Assembly (NCBI GenBank): GCA_965284315.1
Contig: OZ260072.1
Span: 2,852,001-2,916,000, forward strand
DNA from: PCRC01 sp017848435
Lineage (GTDB): Bacteria; Pseudomonadota; Gammaproteobacteria; Burkholderiales; Burkholderiaceae_C
Length of the DNA stretch: 64,000 nucleotides
Reading direction: 5' to 3'
Below are positions 53,944 to 62,742 of this stretch, in pieces (position 1 is the first letter of the stretch; each line of letters begins with the position of its first letter). The notes under the pieces were generated by a model. That model did no database searches and was not told the DNA's origin. It saw only the letters and a list, made by a program, of their open reading frames with translations. The translations under genes were made by a program, and so were the position numbers.

Positions 53944-53966
53944 GAATGCCACAAGAATTGGCATTC
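53944..53966. promoter_or_regulatory. Inverted repeat upstream of the AlpA-like gene
   Basis: GAATGCCA and TGGCATTC, a perfect 8-bp dyad with a 7-base centre, 38-60 bases before the AlpA-like start. Likely operator. Confidence 0.55.
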
Positions 53967-53992
53967 ATAGACACGGTGCGCGCACAATGATC

Positions 53993-54010
53993 ACGCTGCG
54001 CGCAGCGTGA
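53993..54010. terminator. 18-bp perfect palindrome after the 245-residue gene
   Basis: CACGCTGCG/CGCAGCGTG, directly downstream of the minus-strand gene ending at 54026. No T-tract follows; it could be a terminator stem or a protein site. Confidence 0.4.
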
Positions 54011-54025
54011 AGGTTCGCAGCGGAA

Positions 54026-54763
54026 TTACTCGGGTGGCGCGTTCTTTTGAAGGCCCGCGATCCAATTCTTGATCGTGCCGGGTGCTTTGCAGACCTGCGC
54101 GCCGATGATGCGGTAGGCCTCTTCCTTGGTGCGGTAGGTGTTTGAAGCGAACAGTTCCAGGGCCTTTTGCTTGGCGGCCCGGTTGCTGGCGTGGCGAGCA
54201 TCGGCTGCCCGTCTGACGGCTTGGCTTTGCGCCTTGCGCACTTCGTCGGCGGCAACGGGCTCCGGCGTGAGTCCAGCCTTCCACGCCTCTTCGATGATCT
54301 GCTCAGTTGACGGTGACTCCGGCAATAGATCGGCCAACACCAAGGACTCCAGCGATTCCATCAGCGCATCTGCAGCCGGCATGATGATGATCCCCGGTGG
54401 GGTATCTGCCGTGGCCTCAATCACCGCGCCCAACTTGTAGAGCGCCAAAAGGCGGAGGTAATCACGGTCCGTTGCAGTGGCTGACCTGAGGCGTGGCCAT
54501 TCGGCTTGATTGGTGACCTCGATGAACCAGTCCAGGTCGCGCTGTTCGTACCGGTCAACCCGCTCGCCGCCGTGCTTCATCTGCGCGAATGTCACGGTAT
54601 CGCTGATGGCGGCATCGATGCTGGCCAACATCTGCGCCAACTGCTCTGCGCTGAAGCGCTGCAAATCTTCTCGGGCGCAGGCAGCAATCCGCACCGCGTT
54701 CGGCAACTCCAGCAGTTGTTCGAGCGGTGTGGTCAGGGCTAGGGTGAGCAGATGCGGGTTCAT
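54026..54763 (-). CDS. Hypothetical protein with C-terminal HTH-like segment
   Basis: A 245-residue, largely helical protein. The N-terminal part (LEQLLELPNAVRIAACARED, FSAEQLAQMLASIDAAISDT) is followed by DLDWFIEVTNQAEWPRLRSA. The last 50 residues (LFASNTYRTKEEAYRIIGAQ, VCKAPGTIKNWIAGLQ) have helix-turn-helix spacing. It shares the strand and neighbourhood of the recombinase operon but is separated from it by the palindrome and the 53944 dyad. No family recognised. Confidence 0.65.
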   Translation of the reverse strand: MNPHLLTLALTTPLEQLLELPNAVRIAACAREDLQRFSAEQLAQMLASIDAAISDTVTFAQMKHGGERVDRYEQRDLDWFIEVTNQAEWPRLRSATATDRDYLRLLALYKLGAVIEATADTPPGIIIMPAADALMESLESLVLADLLPESPSTEQIIEEAWKAGLTPEPVAADEVRKAQSQAVRRAADARHASNRAAKQKALELFASNTYRTKEEAYRIIGAQVCKAPGTIKNWIAGLQKNAPPE

Positions 54764-54911
54764 TGCCCATCAGTCTACCGAGAGTGATCCAGCACCGTCC
54801 ACGTTCATCCATGCTGGTTCGCCATCGCCCAGTACGATCCACCGCTACGCTCCCGGCGTGATGATTGTGCCGAGGGGACATCTGTGCTTTCGCCGGTGTA
54901 AACAATAAGCG

Positions 54912-54931
54912 GCGACCGTCACCACCATCAC
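54912..54931 (+). repeat. 20-bp inverted repeat, copy 2
   Basis: Exact reverse complement of 53635-53654, here non-coding. GTCACCATCA recurs at 54969-54978. A 15-base relative (GTGATGGTTGTGACG, one mismatch) is at 55574-55588. Confidence 0.75.
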
Positions 54932-54979
54932 CACTGTCACACCGGGCGAACGACATCATCAAACAATCGTCACCATCAA

Positions 54980-54993
54980 GGGTCTCGAGACCC
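54980..54993. promoter_or_regulatory. 14-bp perfect palindrome before the HEPN-like gene
   Basis: GGGTCTCGAGACCC, 17 bases upstream of the ATG at 55011 and abutting its ribosome binding site region. Position and symmetry indicate a repressor site. Confidence 0.55.
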
Positions 54994-55010
54994 GCAGTCA
55001 GGAGCAAGCA

Positions 55011-55577
55011 ATGAGCGACGATCAGCACAACATCTTCACCGAGCCACCAGACGAGATCGGGGAGTACGAGTTTCACTTTGGAACGTTCGCGGTCGGCGCG
55101 GGAGGCATGAATGAATTCGAAGTGGCCCGTGCATTTGGCGAAGCAGCCGACCGACTTCTGGCTACGGCGGCCGATCGGCGCGAATCGTGGGAGGCCGCCT
55201 ATCCGATCCTGTTTTGCTACCGGCACGCCCTTGAGTTGTATCTCAAAGCGCTCATGCCCAATGAAAGGCATGGCCACAGGCTGGATGATTTGGCAAAGTC
55301 CTTGAAGCCACATATCGAAAGCAGATATCCGGCAGATCAGGTCAGTTGGCTTCTTGATCGGATTGCAGAATTCGACCGGCTTGACCCGAAGTCCACGGTG
55401 TTTCGCTACCCTGACGGCGCGCATTCATCCTATAAGGCAGGCGCTGCGCCAGATCCGGAGACGTGGGTTGATTTCAGACGCTTGCAGCGGTCAGCTCACA
55501 AGATGTTCCAGGGCTTCGAGCGTATTCGACTGCACCTTCTGGACTCAGACCTTCGCCGCAGATCTGTCCGGCCGTGA
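55011..55577 (+). CDS. HEPN-like hypothetical protein
   Basis: A 188-residue, mainly helical protein. The core AAYPILFCYRHALELYLKAL, then NERHGHRLDDLAKSLKPHIE, resembles the HEPN fold seen in toxins and RNA-binding effectors (Arg-His-Ala-Leu-Glu block followed by a His-containing helix). Whether a catalytic R-x4-6-H pair is present is uncertain. AGGAGC precedes the ATG. It stands alone on the plus strand, controlled perhaps by the adjacent palindrome. Role is unknown; defence or abortive infection is possible. Confidence 0.65.
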   Translation: MSDDQHNIFTEPPDEIGEYEFHFGTFAVGAGGMNEFEVARAFGEAADRLLATAADRRESWEAAYPILFCYRHALELYLKALMPNERHGHRLDDLAKSLKPHIESRYPADQVSWLLDRIAEFDRLDPKSTVFRYPDGAHSSYKAGAAPDPETWVDFRRLQRSAHKMFQGFERIRLHLLDSDLRRRSVRP

Positions 55578-55721
55578 TGGTTGTGACGATGGTGATGGTC
55601 AGCGCCTATTGTTGTGGCCCGCGCACGCATACATGCCCCAGGCGAAAGGGGTCCTTCCTGACGATATTCCAATACGGGGGGCGCGAGCGCAGCATTGCGC
55701 CACCGTCCGACCAGAAAACAA

Positions 55722-55915
55722 GGTTTGCAGGGTTTGCGGTTCGCACCCGGCGGTGCGGGCCGGCGGGCCGAATGCCGCGTCAGCGCGGGCCTGTGCTTGA
55801 AGGCGGGGGAATGGGAAAGGTGCGAACCTGGATGCGTACCCGGTTTGCAGGTTTGCACCCCGTCAGCACGAAGAACGGCCAAGGACGAAAACTCAATGCT
55901 GGTGCGGGTTTGCAG
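55722..55915 (+). repeat. Five GGTTTGC direct repeats
   Basis: GGTTTGCAG at 55722-55730, 55842-55850 and 55907-55915, with adjoining GGTTTGCGG at 55731-55739 and GGTTTGCAC at 55850-55858. They are all in one orientation within the 423-base gap 55578-56000, which has no convincing gene. The tandem pairing is like iterons or multiple operators. Confidence 0.65.
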
Positions 55916-56000
55916 CGTACCCGCCGCTCGAAAACCTGAAATCGGCCACCGTGACGAGCGGCGCAAGGGCATCCAGAAAGTGGACATCCTTCACAACCGG

Positions 56001-56485
56001 TCAGACCAAGCGATACACCCGATCGCCGGTGTCGTTGTGCGCCAGCACCACGTTCAGGCCGAGCTTCTTACGCAGCATCCCGGATACGCCCCCCGCACGG
56101 TGTGCGGCTGCCAGCCGGTGGCCAGCACCAGTTGCAGGCTGGTTGCACCCTGCGGGCGGCGCAGCGCCATCACCAGCGCCGCGAGTTTGGTGCCGGGGCG
56201 GACCGGGATGCCCTCCAGAAGTTGGAGGTCGCGGGCGGTGTCCATCGGCTGGACGTCATCCGGCGGTGCGGGTCGCTGCAGACCGATGGCCGCGTAGCCC
56301 GCTTCGGTTAGCACGTGGCCGTCGTCGGCAGGCTCGATCCACCCACGCTGCAGCAAAGCGGTCAGCACCTTGACCCGTGCGCCGCCGCGCAGGGTGTCGG
56401 GCGGGATCACGCGCCCATCGACACGGCGGGCGGCAGTGCGCAGCAGTAGGCCTTGAGCCGGGGAGAGTTTGAGTGGGGCGTCCAT
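56001..56485 (-). pseudogene. DUF3489 gene interrupted by a frameshift at a C6 run
   Basis: The N-terminal part from ATG 56485 reads MDAPLKLSPAQGLLLRTAAR and later RPGTKLAALVMALRRPQGAT, then SLQLVLATGWQPHTVRG, a DUF3489 helix-turn-helix domain. At the run of six C (56089-56094) the frame shifts and ends early at 56054. Removing one base restores SGMLRKKLGLNVVLAHNDTG and a normal stop at 56001. It may be a pseudogene, a sequencing error or a slippage switch. GTG 56500, overlapping the previous stop, is an alternative start. Confidence 0.75.
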
Positions 56486-56496
56486 CACGGACTCCC

Positions 56497-56700
56497 TCAC
56501 TTGGCCGGGCCGCCGAATATCGCCAGCAGGTTGTCCAACGTCTGATCCACCCGGTCGAGGTCACCAACGTGGCCCCAGTGGATGTCGTCCAGGTCGTGGC
56601 CGAAGTGGTCGTCGGCCAGTTGCTGCAGCTCGGTCAACTTGATGTGGATGGCGGCGGCGCGGGCGAGATAGTCGTCGACCGCGGTGGTCTGGGTGGTCAT
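56497..56700 (-). CDS. Small acidic hypothetical protein
   Basis: A 67-residue acidic protein (DYLARAAAIHIKLTELQQLA, DDHFGHDLDDIHWGHVGDLD). GGAGCCTGTC precedes ATG 56700. Genes of this type accompany DUF3489 and DUF2924 proteins in related elements, as far as I recall. It is probably coupled to the DUF3489 gene. Function unknown. Confidence 0.65.
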   Translation of the reverse strand: MTTQTTAVDDYLARAAAIHIKLTELQQLADDHFGHDLDDIHWGHVGDLDRVDQTLDNLLAIFGGPAK

Positions 56701-56767
56701 GACAGGCTCCGGGTGATTGATGACCCCTCCATTCACGCGCTGAACGATAAGGAAGCCAAGCTATCGG

Positions 56768-56820
56768 GGTAACAACGGTCGCAAATGGGGTAATCGGGCA
56801 GTCAATTACCTGGATAACCC
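56768..56820. promoter_or_regulatory. Four GGTAAC/T half-sites between the minus operon and the hsd operon
   Basis: GGTAAC at 56768-56773, GGTAAT at 56789-56794, ATTACC at 56805-56810, and GATAACCC at 56813-56820. They lie in the 254-base divergent spacer 56701-56954. The middle pair is an inverted repeat. Compare the GGTAACC heptamers at 50597-50645. Confidence 0.5.
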
Positions 56821-56954
56821 AACTGCGGAACGTCGCCACCCTCAAGGCCGACACGGCCCTCGCAGGCATTTCATGGTGGTCGGTAGCTCGCCCCTCTGGT
56901 AGACTTTCAACGATCTTCATCGACTTTGACTCATAACACCCGAGCGCCAATGCC

Positions 56955-57164
56955 ATGATTGCTGAGCCGTGGGTTACCGCCGAGGATGTCGCCCTGCACT
57001 TGGGCGTGGCCAAGGACACCGTTTACCGCTGGCGTGAGCGCAAGGGTCTGCCCGCGCATCGTGTGGGGCGGCTGTGGAAATTCCAGCTCTCCGAAATCGA
57101 TGAATGGGTCCGCGCGGGCGGCGCGGATGAAGATCAAGACCGCGACAATGGGGAAGTCATCTGA
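56955..57164 (+). CDS. Helix-turn-helix protein at the head of the type I RM operon
   Basis: A 69-residue excisionase/MerR-like protein: WVTAEDVALHLGVAKDTVYR, WRERKGLPAHRVGRLWKFQL, SEIDEWVRAGG. It ends one base before hsdR and so is co-transcribed. Such proteins often precede hsdRMS operons and probably control restriction timing. It is a candidate binder of the GGTAAC-type sites upstream. Confidence 0.8.
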   Translation: MIAEPWVTAEDVALHLGVAKDTVYRWRERKGLPAHRVGRLWKFQLSEIDEWVRAGGADEDQDRDNGEVI

Positions 57165-57165
57165 T

Positions 57166-59562
57166 ATGGATAAACGCCAGCTCAGTGAGCGCGATATCTG
57201 CACAAAATTCATTACCCCTGCACTTGAGCAGGCGGGCTGGGATATTGCCACTCAGGTACGTGAAGAGTTTCCGCTCACCAAAGGCCGAATCATCGTCCGT
57301 GGAAAGCTGCACACCCGTGCTCAGAATAAGCGTGCGGACTATGTGTTGTTCCACAAGCCCAACATGCCGATCGCGGTCATCGAGGCAAAAGACAATAAGC
57401 ACTCTTTAGGCGATGGTATGCAGCAAGGGCTGGGTTATGCCGAAATGCTGCAGGTGCCTTTTGTATTCAGCAGCAATGGCGACGGCTTCCTGTTTCACAA
57501 TAAGATTGCCAGGGATGGTGTCATCGAGCGTGAGTTGGCTCTGCACGAATTGCCGGGCCCGGATGTGCTTTGGCAATGGTGGGCAGAGCACCTCGGCCTG
57601 AACACGGCGCAAAGCGCGCTGGTCTCGCAGGACTATTACAGCGACGGCAGCAACAAAGCACCCCGCTACTACCAATTACTGGCGATCAACAAGACCATTG
57701 AAGCCATCGCTCGCGGCCAAAACCGCCTGCTGCTGGTTATGGCCACCGGTACCGGAAAAACCTATACCGCTTTCCAGATCATCTGGCGTTTGTGGAAATC
57801 CAAAGCCAAAAAACGCATCTTGTTTTTGGCCGACCGCAATATCCTGGTCGATCAGACCATGACAAACGACTTCAAGCCCTTCGGGTCAGCCATGACCAAA
57901 ATCCAGAAGCGGCAGGCCAACAAGTCGTATGAAATCTATCTGTCACTGTATCAGGCCGTCACTGGCACGGAAGAAGAGCGCAACATCTACAAGCAGTTCA
58001 GCCGTGACTTCTTCGATTTGATTGTCATCGACGAATGCCATCGCGGCAGCGCGGCAGCCGACTCGGCTTGGCGGGAGATTCTTGAATACTTCTCCTCAGC
58101 CACTCAAATCGGATTAACCGCCACCCCGAAGGAAACCAAAGAAGTTTCCAACATTGATTACTTCGGTGAACCGATTTACACCTATTCCCTGCGGCAAGGG
58201 ATCGACGACGGCTTTCTGGCCCCCTACAAGGTGGTACGCATCGACCTGGATAGAGACCTCACTGGCTGGCGTCCTGACAAAGGCATGGTCGATAAATACG
58301 GCAATGAGATCGAGGACCGCATCTACAACCAGCGAGATTTTGACAAAAACCTCGTCCTGGAAAAGCGCACCGAACTGGTTGCCAAAAAAATAAGCGATTT
58401 CCTGAAGCAAACTAATCGCTTCGATAAGACCATCGTCTTTTGCGACAACATCGATCACGCCGAACGCATGCGGCAGGCATTGGTGAATGAAAACGCAGAT
58501 CTTGCTGCACAGAACAGCAAATACGTGATGCGCATCACCGGCGATAACGAAGAGGGCAAGGCAGAGCTCGACAACTTCATCTTCCCCGAGTCCAAGTACC
58601 CAGTTATTGCGACCACATCAAAGCTGATGACAACGGGTGTGGATGCGCAGACCTGCAAACTGATCGTCTTGGACCAGCGCATTCAGTCCATGACTGAGTT
58701 CAAGCAGATTATCGGCCGCGGCACGCGCATCAACGAGGATTACGACAAGTACTACTTCACCATCATCGATTTCAAGAAGGCAACCGAACTGTTCGCAGAT
58801 CCCGATTTTGATGGCGACCCGGTGCAGATCTATGAGCCCAAGGGCGATGAATCGCCCGTACCACCAGATGATGGCGAAAGCCCCCAAACCCCCGATGGCT
58901 TCAATTACGCACCCGCAGAGGAATCGCCGTGGTCGGGTGTGGCTGAACCTCGGCCTGGCGAGGAGGGCAGTGGCATCCGTCGCTACGTTGTCGCCAACGT
59001 AGAAGTCAAAGTGGCGTCCGAGCGAGTGCAGTATTTCGATGCGGCAGGCCGCCTAATAACCGAATCACTAAAAGACTACACACGCAAGGCGCTCGCCAAG
59101 GAGTTCAGCTCACTCGATGATTTTTTGCGGCGCTGGAACGATACGGAAAAAAAGCAGGCCATCATTGATGAGTTGGCCAACGAAGGCGTGTTCTTTGACG
59201 CGCTGGCCGAAGAAATTGGCCGCCAGTCCGGCAAGGAATTCGACCCTTTCGATTTGGTCTGCCATGTGGCCTGGGATCAGCCGCCGCTCACCCGCAAAGA
59301 GCGCGCCGAACAGGTCAAGAAGCGTGACTACTTTACCCGCTATGGCGAACAGGCGCAGCGTGTACTGCAGGCCTTGCTGGATAAATACGCCGATGAAGGC
59401 GTCGGTCCCATTGAGGAAACCCAGATCCTCACCATTGCCCCTTTCACCAGTTTCGGCACCCCCATGGAGATCATCCGCGCCTTCGGCGGGCTGGATAGAT
59501 ACCAGCGTGCCATTCACGAACTCGAACAAGCGCTTTACGGCTCTTCGCAGCTGCGCGCCTGA
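57166..59562 (+). CDS. hsdR: Type I restriction enzyme R subunit
   Basis: A 798-residue motor-nuclease of a type I system. The nuclease centre is ADYVLFHKPNMPIAVIEAKD (Glu73, Lys75 of the PD-ExK motif). The SF2 helicase follows: Walker A ATGTGKTYTAF (about 193-199), motif II VIDECHRG (289-292) and SQIGLTATPKE. Motif VI is in QIIGRGTRINED. The C-terminal domain binds the methylase core. The start at 57166 gives MDKRQLSERDI. The frame is intact, so restriction activity is plausible. It is 21 bases before hsdM. Confidence 0.93.
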   Translation: MDKRQLSERDICTKFITPALEQAGWDIATQVREEFPLTKGRIIVRGKLHTRAQNKRADYVLFHKPNMPIAVIEAKDNKHSLGDGMQQGLGYAEMLQVPFVFSSNGDGFLFHNKIARDGVIERELALHELPGPDVLWQWWAEHLGLNTAQSALVSQDYYSDGSNKAPRYYQLLAINKTIEAIARGQNRLLLVMATGTGKTYTAFQIIWRLWKSKAKKRILFLADRNILVDQTMTNDFKPFGSAMTKIQKRQANKSYEIYLSLYQAVTGTEEERNIYKQFSRDFFDLIVIDECHRGSAAADSAWREILEYFSSATQIGLTATPKETKEVSNIDYFGEPIYTYSLRQGIDDGFLAPYKVVRIDLDRDLTGWRPDKGMVDKYGNEIEDRIYNQRDFDKNLVLEKRTELVAKKISDFLKQTNRFDKTIVFCDNIDHAERMRQALVNENADLAAQNSKYVMRITGDNEEGKAELDNFIFPESKYPVIATTSKLMTTGVDAQTCKLIVLDQRIQSMTEFKQIIGRGTRINEDYDKYYFTIIDFKKATELFADPDFDGDPVQIYEPKGDESPVPPDDGESPQTPDGFNYAPAEESPWSGVAEPRPGEEGSGIRRYVVANVEVKVASERVQYFDAAGRLITESLKDYTRKALAKEFSSLDDFLRRWNDTEKKQAIIDELANEGVFFDALAEEIGRQSGKEFDPFDLVCHVAWDQPPLTRKERAEQVKKRDYFTRYGEQAQRVLQALLDKYADEGVGPIEETQILTIAPFTSFGTPMEIIRAFGGLDRYQRAIHELEQALYGSSQLRA

Positions 59563-59583
59563 CAAATATCACGGAATTCATTT

Positions 59584-61047
59584 ATGTCCATCGGCACCCT
59601 GATCAAAACTATCCAAGACATCATGCGCAAGGACGTCGGCGTAGATGGCGACGCCCAGCGCATCAGCCAGATCGTCTGGCTGCTGTTCCTGAAAATCTTC
59701 GACGACAAGGAGCAGGAATGGCAACTCACCATTCCTGGCTACAAATCGCCACTGCAAAGCCGCTTTCGCTGGAGCAACTGGGCCAAAGATGCCGAGGGCA
59801 TCACTGGTGAAGAGCTAATTGACTTCGTCAACAACGAGCTCTTCCCATCATTGAAAAAACTGGCAACCGCCGCCGGGGTAACGCCGCACGGCAAAGTCGT
59901 AGGCTCGGTGTTCGAAGATGCCTACAACTACATGAAATCCGGCACCTTGCTGCGGCAGGTCATCAACACCATCGAGAGCGATGTCGATTTCAACTCCTCC
60001 ACAGACCGGCACCTGTTCAACGACATCTACGAAAAAATCCTGGCCGATCTGCAATCGGCGGGCAACGCAGGCGAGTACTACACGCCACGTGCCGTCACCC
60101 AGTTTCTGGTGGACATTCTTGACCCGCAGTTGGGCGAGAGCGTGCTGGACCCGGCCTGCGGCACGGGTGGTTTTTTGACCTGCACCATCGAGCACCTGAA
60201 GGCACAGGTCAAAACAGCAGCTGACCGCATCAAGCTGCAAGACAGCCTCCATGGCGTAGAGAAAAAGCCACTACCCCACATGCTGGCCATGACCAACCTG
60301 ATGCTGCACGGCATCGATGTTCCCAGCAATATCCGGCACGACAACACCCTGAGCCGCCCGCTCAAGGACTACGGACCGAAAGACCGCGTTGACATCATCC
60401 TCACCAATCCCCCCTTTGGTGGCATGGAAGAAGACGGCATCGAGAATAACTTCCCGCGCAAGTACCAGACCCGCGAAACCGCCGATCTGTTCATGGCGCT
60501 GATCATGCACCTGCTCAAGCACGACACTGGCCGCGCCGCCGTCGTGCTGCCGGATGGCTTCCTGTTCGGTGAGGGTGCCAAGACCACGCTCAAACGCGAA
60601 CTACTCGAAGAGTTCAACCTGCACACCATCGTGCGCCTGCCCAAGGGAGTGTTTGCGCCCTACACAAGCATCGCGACCAATGTGCTGTTCTTCGAAAAGG
60701 GCGAACCAACCAAGGACGTTTGGTTTTTTGAACATCCTTACCCCGATGGCTACAAGAGCTATTCACGCTCCAAGCCGCTGGAGATCAAGGAATTTGACCT
60801 CGAAAAGGCCTGGTGGGGTGGCCCCTCACGCAAAGGGCGGAAGACAACAGAGAACGCCTGGAAGGTATCGGCTGCAGACATTGCGGCGCGCAACTACAAC
60901 CTGGACTGCAAGAATCCCCACGCGGTGGAGGTGAACCACCGTGATCCAGCCGAGTTGATGGCGGAATACCAGGAAATTAGCCGCCAACTGGCTGAGGCGC
61001 AGAGTGCTTTGAAGAGCGAGCTGATGCTCGCGCTCGGAGGGCAGTGA
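59584..61047 (+). CDS. hsdM: Type I restriction-modification DNA methyltransferase subunit
   Basis: N6-adenine methyltransferase, 487 residues. The N-terminal helical domain (VGVDGDAQRISQIVWLLFLK) is followed by the SAM site LDPACGTGGFL (from Asp189) and catalytic NPPFGG (275-280). The length is normal. Its stop overlaps hsdS (ATGA). It functions with HsdS as an M2S core for both modification and target recognition. Confidence 0.95.
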   Translation: MSIGTLIKTIQDIMRKDVGVDGDAQRISQIVWLLFLKIFDDKEQEWQLTIPGYKSPLQSRFRWSNWAKDAEGITGEELIDFVNNELFPSLKKLATAAGVTPHGKVVGSVFEDAYNYMKSGTLLRQVINTIESDVDFNSSTDRHLFNDIYEKILADLQSAGNAGEYYTPRAVTQFLVDILDPQLGESVLDPACGTGGFLTCTIEHLKAQVKTAADRIKLQDSLHGVEKKPLPHMLAMTNLMLHGIDVPSNIRHDNTLSRPLKDYGPKDRVDIILTNPPFGGMEEDGIENNFPRKYQTRETADLFMALIMHLLKHDTGRAAVVLPDGFLFGEGAKTTLKRELLEEFNLHTIVRLPKGVFAPYTSIATNVLFFEKGEPTKDVWFFEHPYPDGYKSYSRSKPLEIKEFDLEKAWWGGPSRKGRKTTENAWKVSAADIAARNYNLDCKNPHAVEVNHRDPAELMAEYQEISRQLAEAQSALKSELMLALGGQ

Positions 61048-62732
61048 TGGATCTGCTGGAGCAACACTTTGATACGGCCTTTGCCGCGCCCGATGGCATC
61101 CCGAGATTGCGCGAGCTGGTTTTGAAGCTTGCGATGCAGGGAAAACTGGTGCCGCAAGACCCAAATGACTCACCGGCCAGCGAACTGCTCAGGTCCATTG
61201 AGGCCGAAAAGAAGCGGCTGGCGAAAGAACGCAAGATCAAAGCGCCCAAAACCTTGCCTGATGTCACCGCCAGCGATGAACCCTACTCTTTGCCCCATGG
61301 GTGGCAGTGGGTTCGACTCGGTGCGATTGGTAATATTTTAAACGGCAACAGCATCAATGCATCCGAAAAAGAATCCAAATATGCCGGCGTCGAGGGGCTG
61401 CCCTACATAGCAACCAAGGATGTAGGCTACGGTTTTGACCCGCTGGACTACGACAACGGTATTTGCATTCCTCTGGACGAAGAAAAGTTCAGGATCGCGC
61501 ATCAGGGTGCAGTGCTGATTTGTGCTGAAGGTGGCAGCGCGGGAAAAAAGTGTGGTCTGACCGATCGCGATATCTGTTTCGGCAACAAACTGTTTGCCAA
61601 TGAGTTGTATGGTCAGATCCCGTCGCGATTCATCCTTTATGTTTATCTGTCCCCAGTCTTTCGTGCATCGTTTACAGCCGCGATGACTGGAATCATCGGC
61701 GGCGTCTCCATTGCCAAGTTTGTCGAGATACCAATCCCGCTTCCACCGCTTGACGAGCAACATCGCATCGTCGCCCAAATCGACCGGTTGATGGCGCGTT
61801 GCGACGCGCTGGAAAATCTGCGAAATGAACGTGAAAAAAAGCGCTTGGCCACACACGCCGCCGCGCTCTCGCAACTGATCGACACCACTGGCAACGGTAG
61901 CACAGACGAAGCTTGGGCATTTATCTCAAAACACTTTGGTGATCTATACGCAGTCAAAGAGAATGTTGCCGAGCTGCGAAAAGCCATTTTGCAACTGGCA
62001 GTCATCGGAAAACTTGTACCTCAAGACTCACAAGCAGAGCCTGCAAGTGTGTTATTCAATAAAATTTCACAAGACAGGATTCGACGCATCAATGAGGGGG
62101 CATCAAAAAGACAGAAGGCGGCCCCTGCATCGAATAGTGAAGTTATATTGCCTAAATCTTGGGAGAAAATAACGGTTCAAGACTTTGCTGATGTGCGACT
62201 TGGCTCAACCCCCAGTAGAAGCAACCCGGAATTTTGGCAAGGTGATATTCCTTGGGTAAGTTCTGGCGAGGTGGCAAATAATATTATCCGCGACACATCT
62301 GAAAAAATTACGCAATCTGGCTTCGATTCTTCGAGCGTTTCTCTTATTCCTGCAAGGAGTTTGTTAATAGCAATCATCGGCCAAGGAAAAACTAGAGGTC
62401 AATCTGCGTTGCTTGGAATAGAAGCATGCACCAATCAGAATGTCGCTGCGCTAGTTTTCAATGAAAAATTCGTAAGCCCTGAGTTTGCGTGGATATGGGC
62501 AAAAAGCAAATATGAAGCGCACCGTGGTGACGGCAGAGGGGGCGCACAACCGGCATTGAATGGTGAAATTGTTCGTGGATTTTCATTCAATTTGCCGCCA
62601 TTTGAAGAGCAGCAGAGAATTGTAAAGAAAGTCGATCTGCTGATGCGCCTCTGCGATGCCGTTGAGCAGCAAATTAGTAGCGCCGCCACAAAAAAAACAG
62701 AACTGCTCAACGCTGTGATGGCACAAGTGTGA
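61044..62732 (+). CDS. hsdS: Type I specificity subunit with two target-recognition domains
   Basis: 562 residues. N-terminal conserved region LRELVLKLAMQGKLVPQDPN, TRD1 about 85-235, and central conserved LPPLDEQHRIVAQIDRLMAR. A second copy of the first conserved region follows (LRKAILQLAVIGKLVPQDSQ), then TRD2 about 370-520 and a final LPPFEEQQRIVKKVDLLMRL. TRD2 is visibly richer in A/T than TRD1, which suggests it was exchanged separately. The target sequence cannot be predicted. Confidence 0.93.
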   Translation: MMDLLEQHFDTAFAAPDGIPRLRELVLKLAMQGKLVPQDPNDSPASELLRSIEAEKKRLAKERKIKAPKTLPDVTASDEPYSLPHGWQWVRLGAIGNILNGNSINASEKESKYAGVEGLPYIATKDVGYGFDPLDYDNGICIPLDEEKFRIAHQGAVLICAEGGSAGKKCGLTDRDICFGNKLFANELYGQIPSRFILYVYLSPVFRASFTAAMTGIIGGVSIAKFVEIPIPLPPLDEQHRIVAQIDRLMARCDALENLRNEREKKRLATHAAALSQLIDTTGNGSTDEAWAFISKHFGDLYAVKENVAELRKAILQLAVIGKLVPQDSQAEPASVLFNKISQDRIRRINEGASKRQKAAPASNSEVILPKSWEKITVQDFADVRLGSTPSRSNPEFWQGDIPWVSSGEVANNIIRDTSEKITQSGFDSSSVSLIPARSLLIAIIGQGKTRGQSALLGIEACTNQNVAALVFNEKFVSPEFAWIWAKSKYEAHRGDGRGGAQPALNGEIVRGFSFNLPPFEEQQRIVKKVDLLMRLCDAVEQQISSAATKKTELLNAVMAQV

Positions 62733-62742
62733 ACGAACCGTT

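Noticed and set aside
55574..56297. Two plus-strand open frames in the repeat gap and across the DUF3489 gene
   Set aside because: They are made of the GGTTTGC repeats and the antisense of DUF3489; no ribosome binding site or domain.
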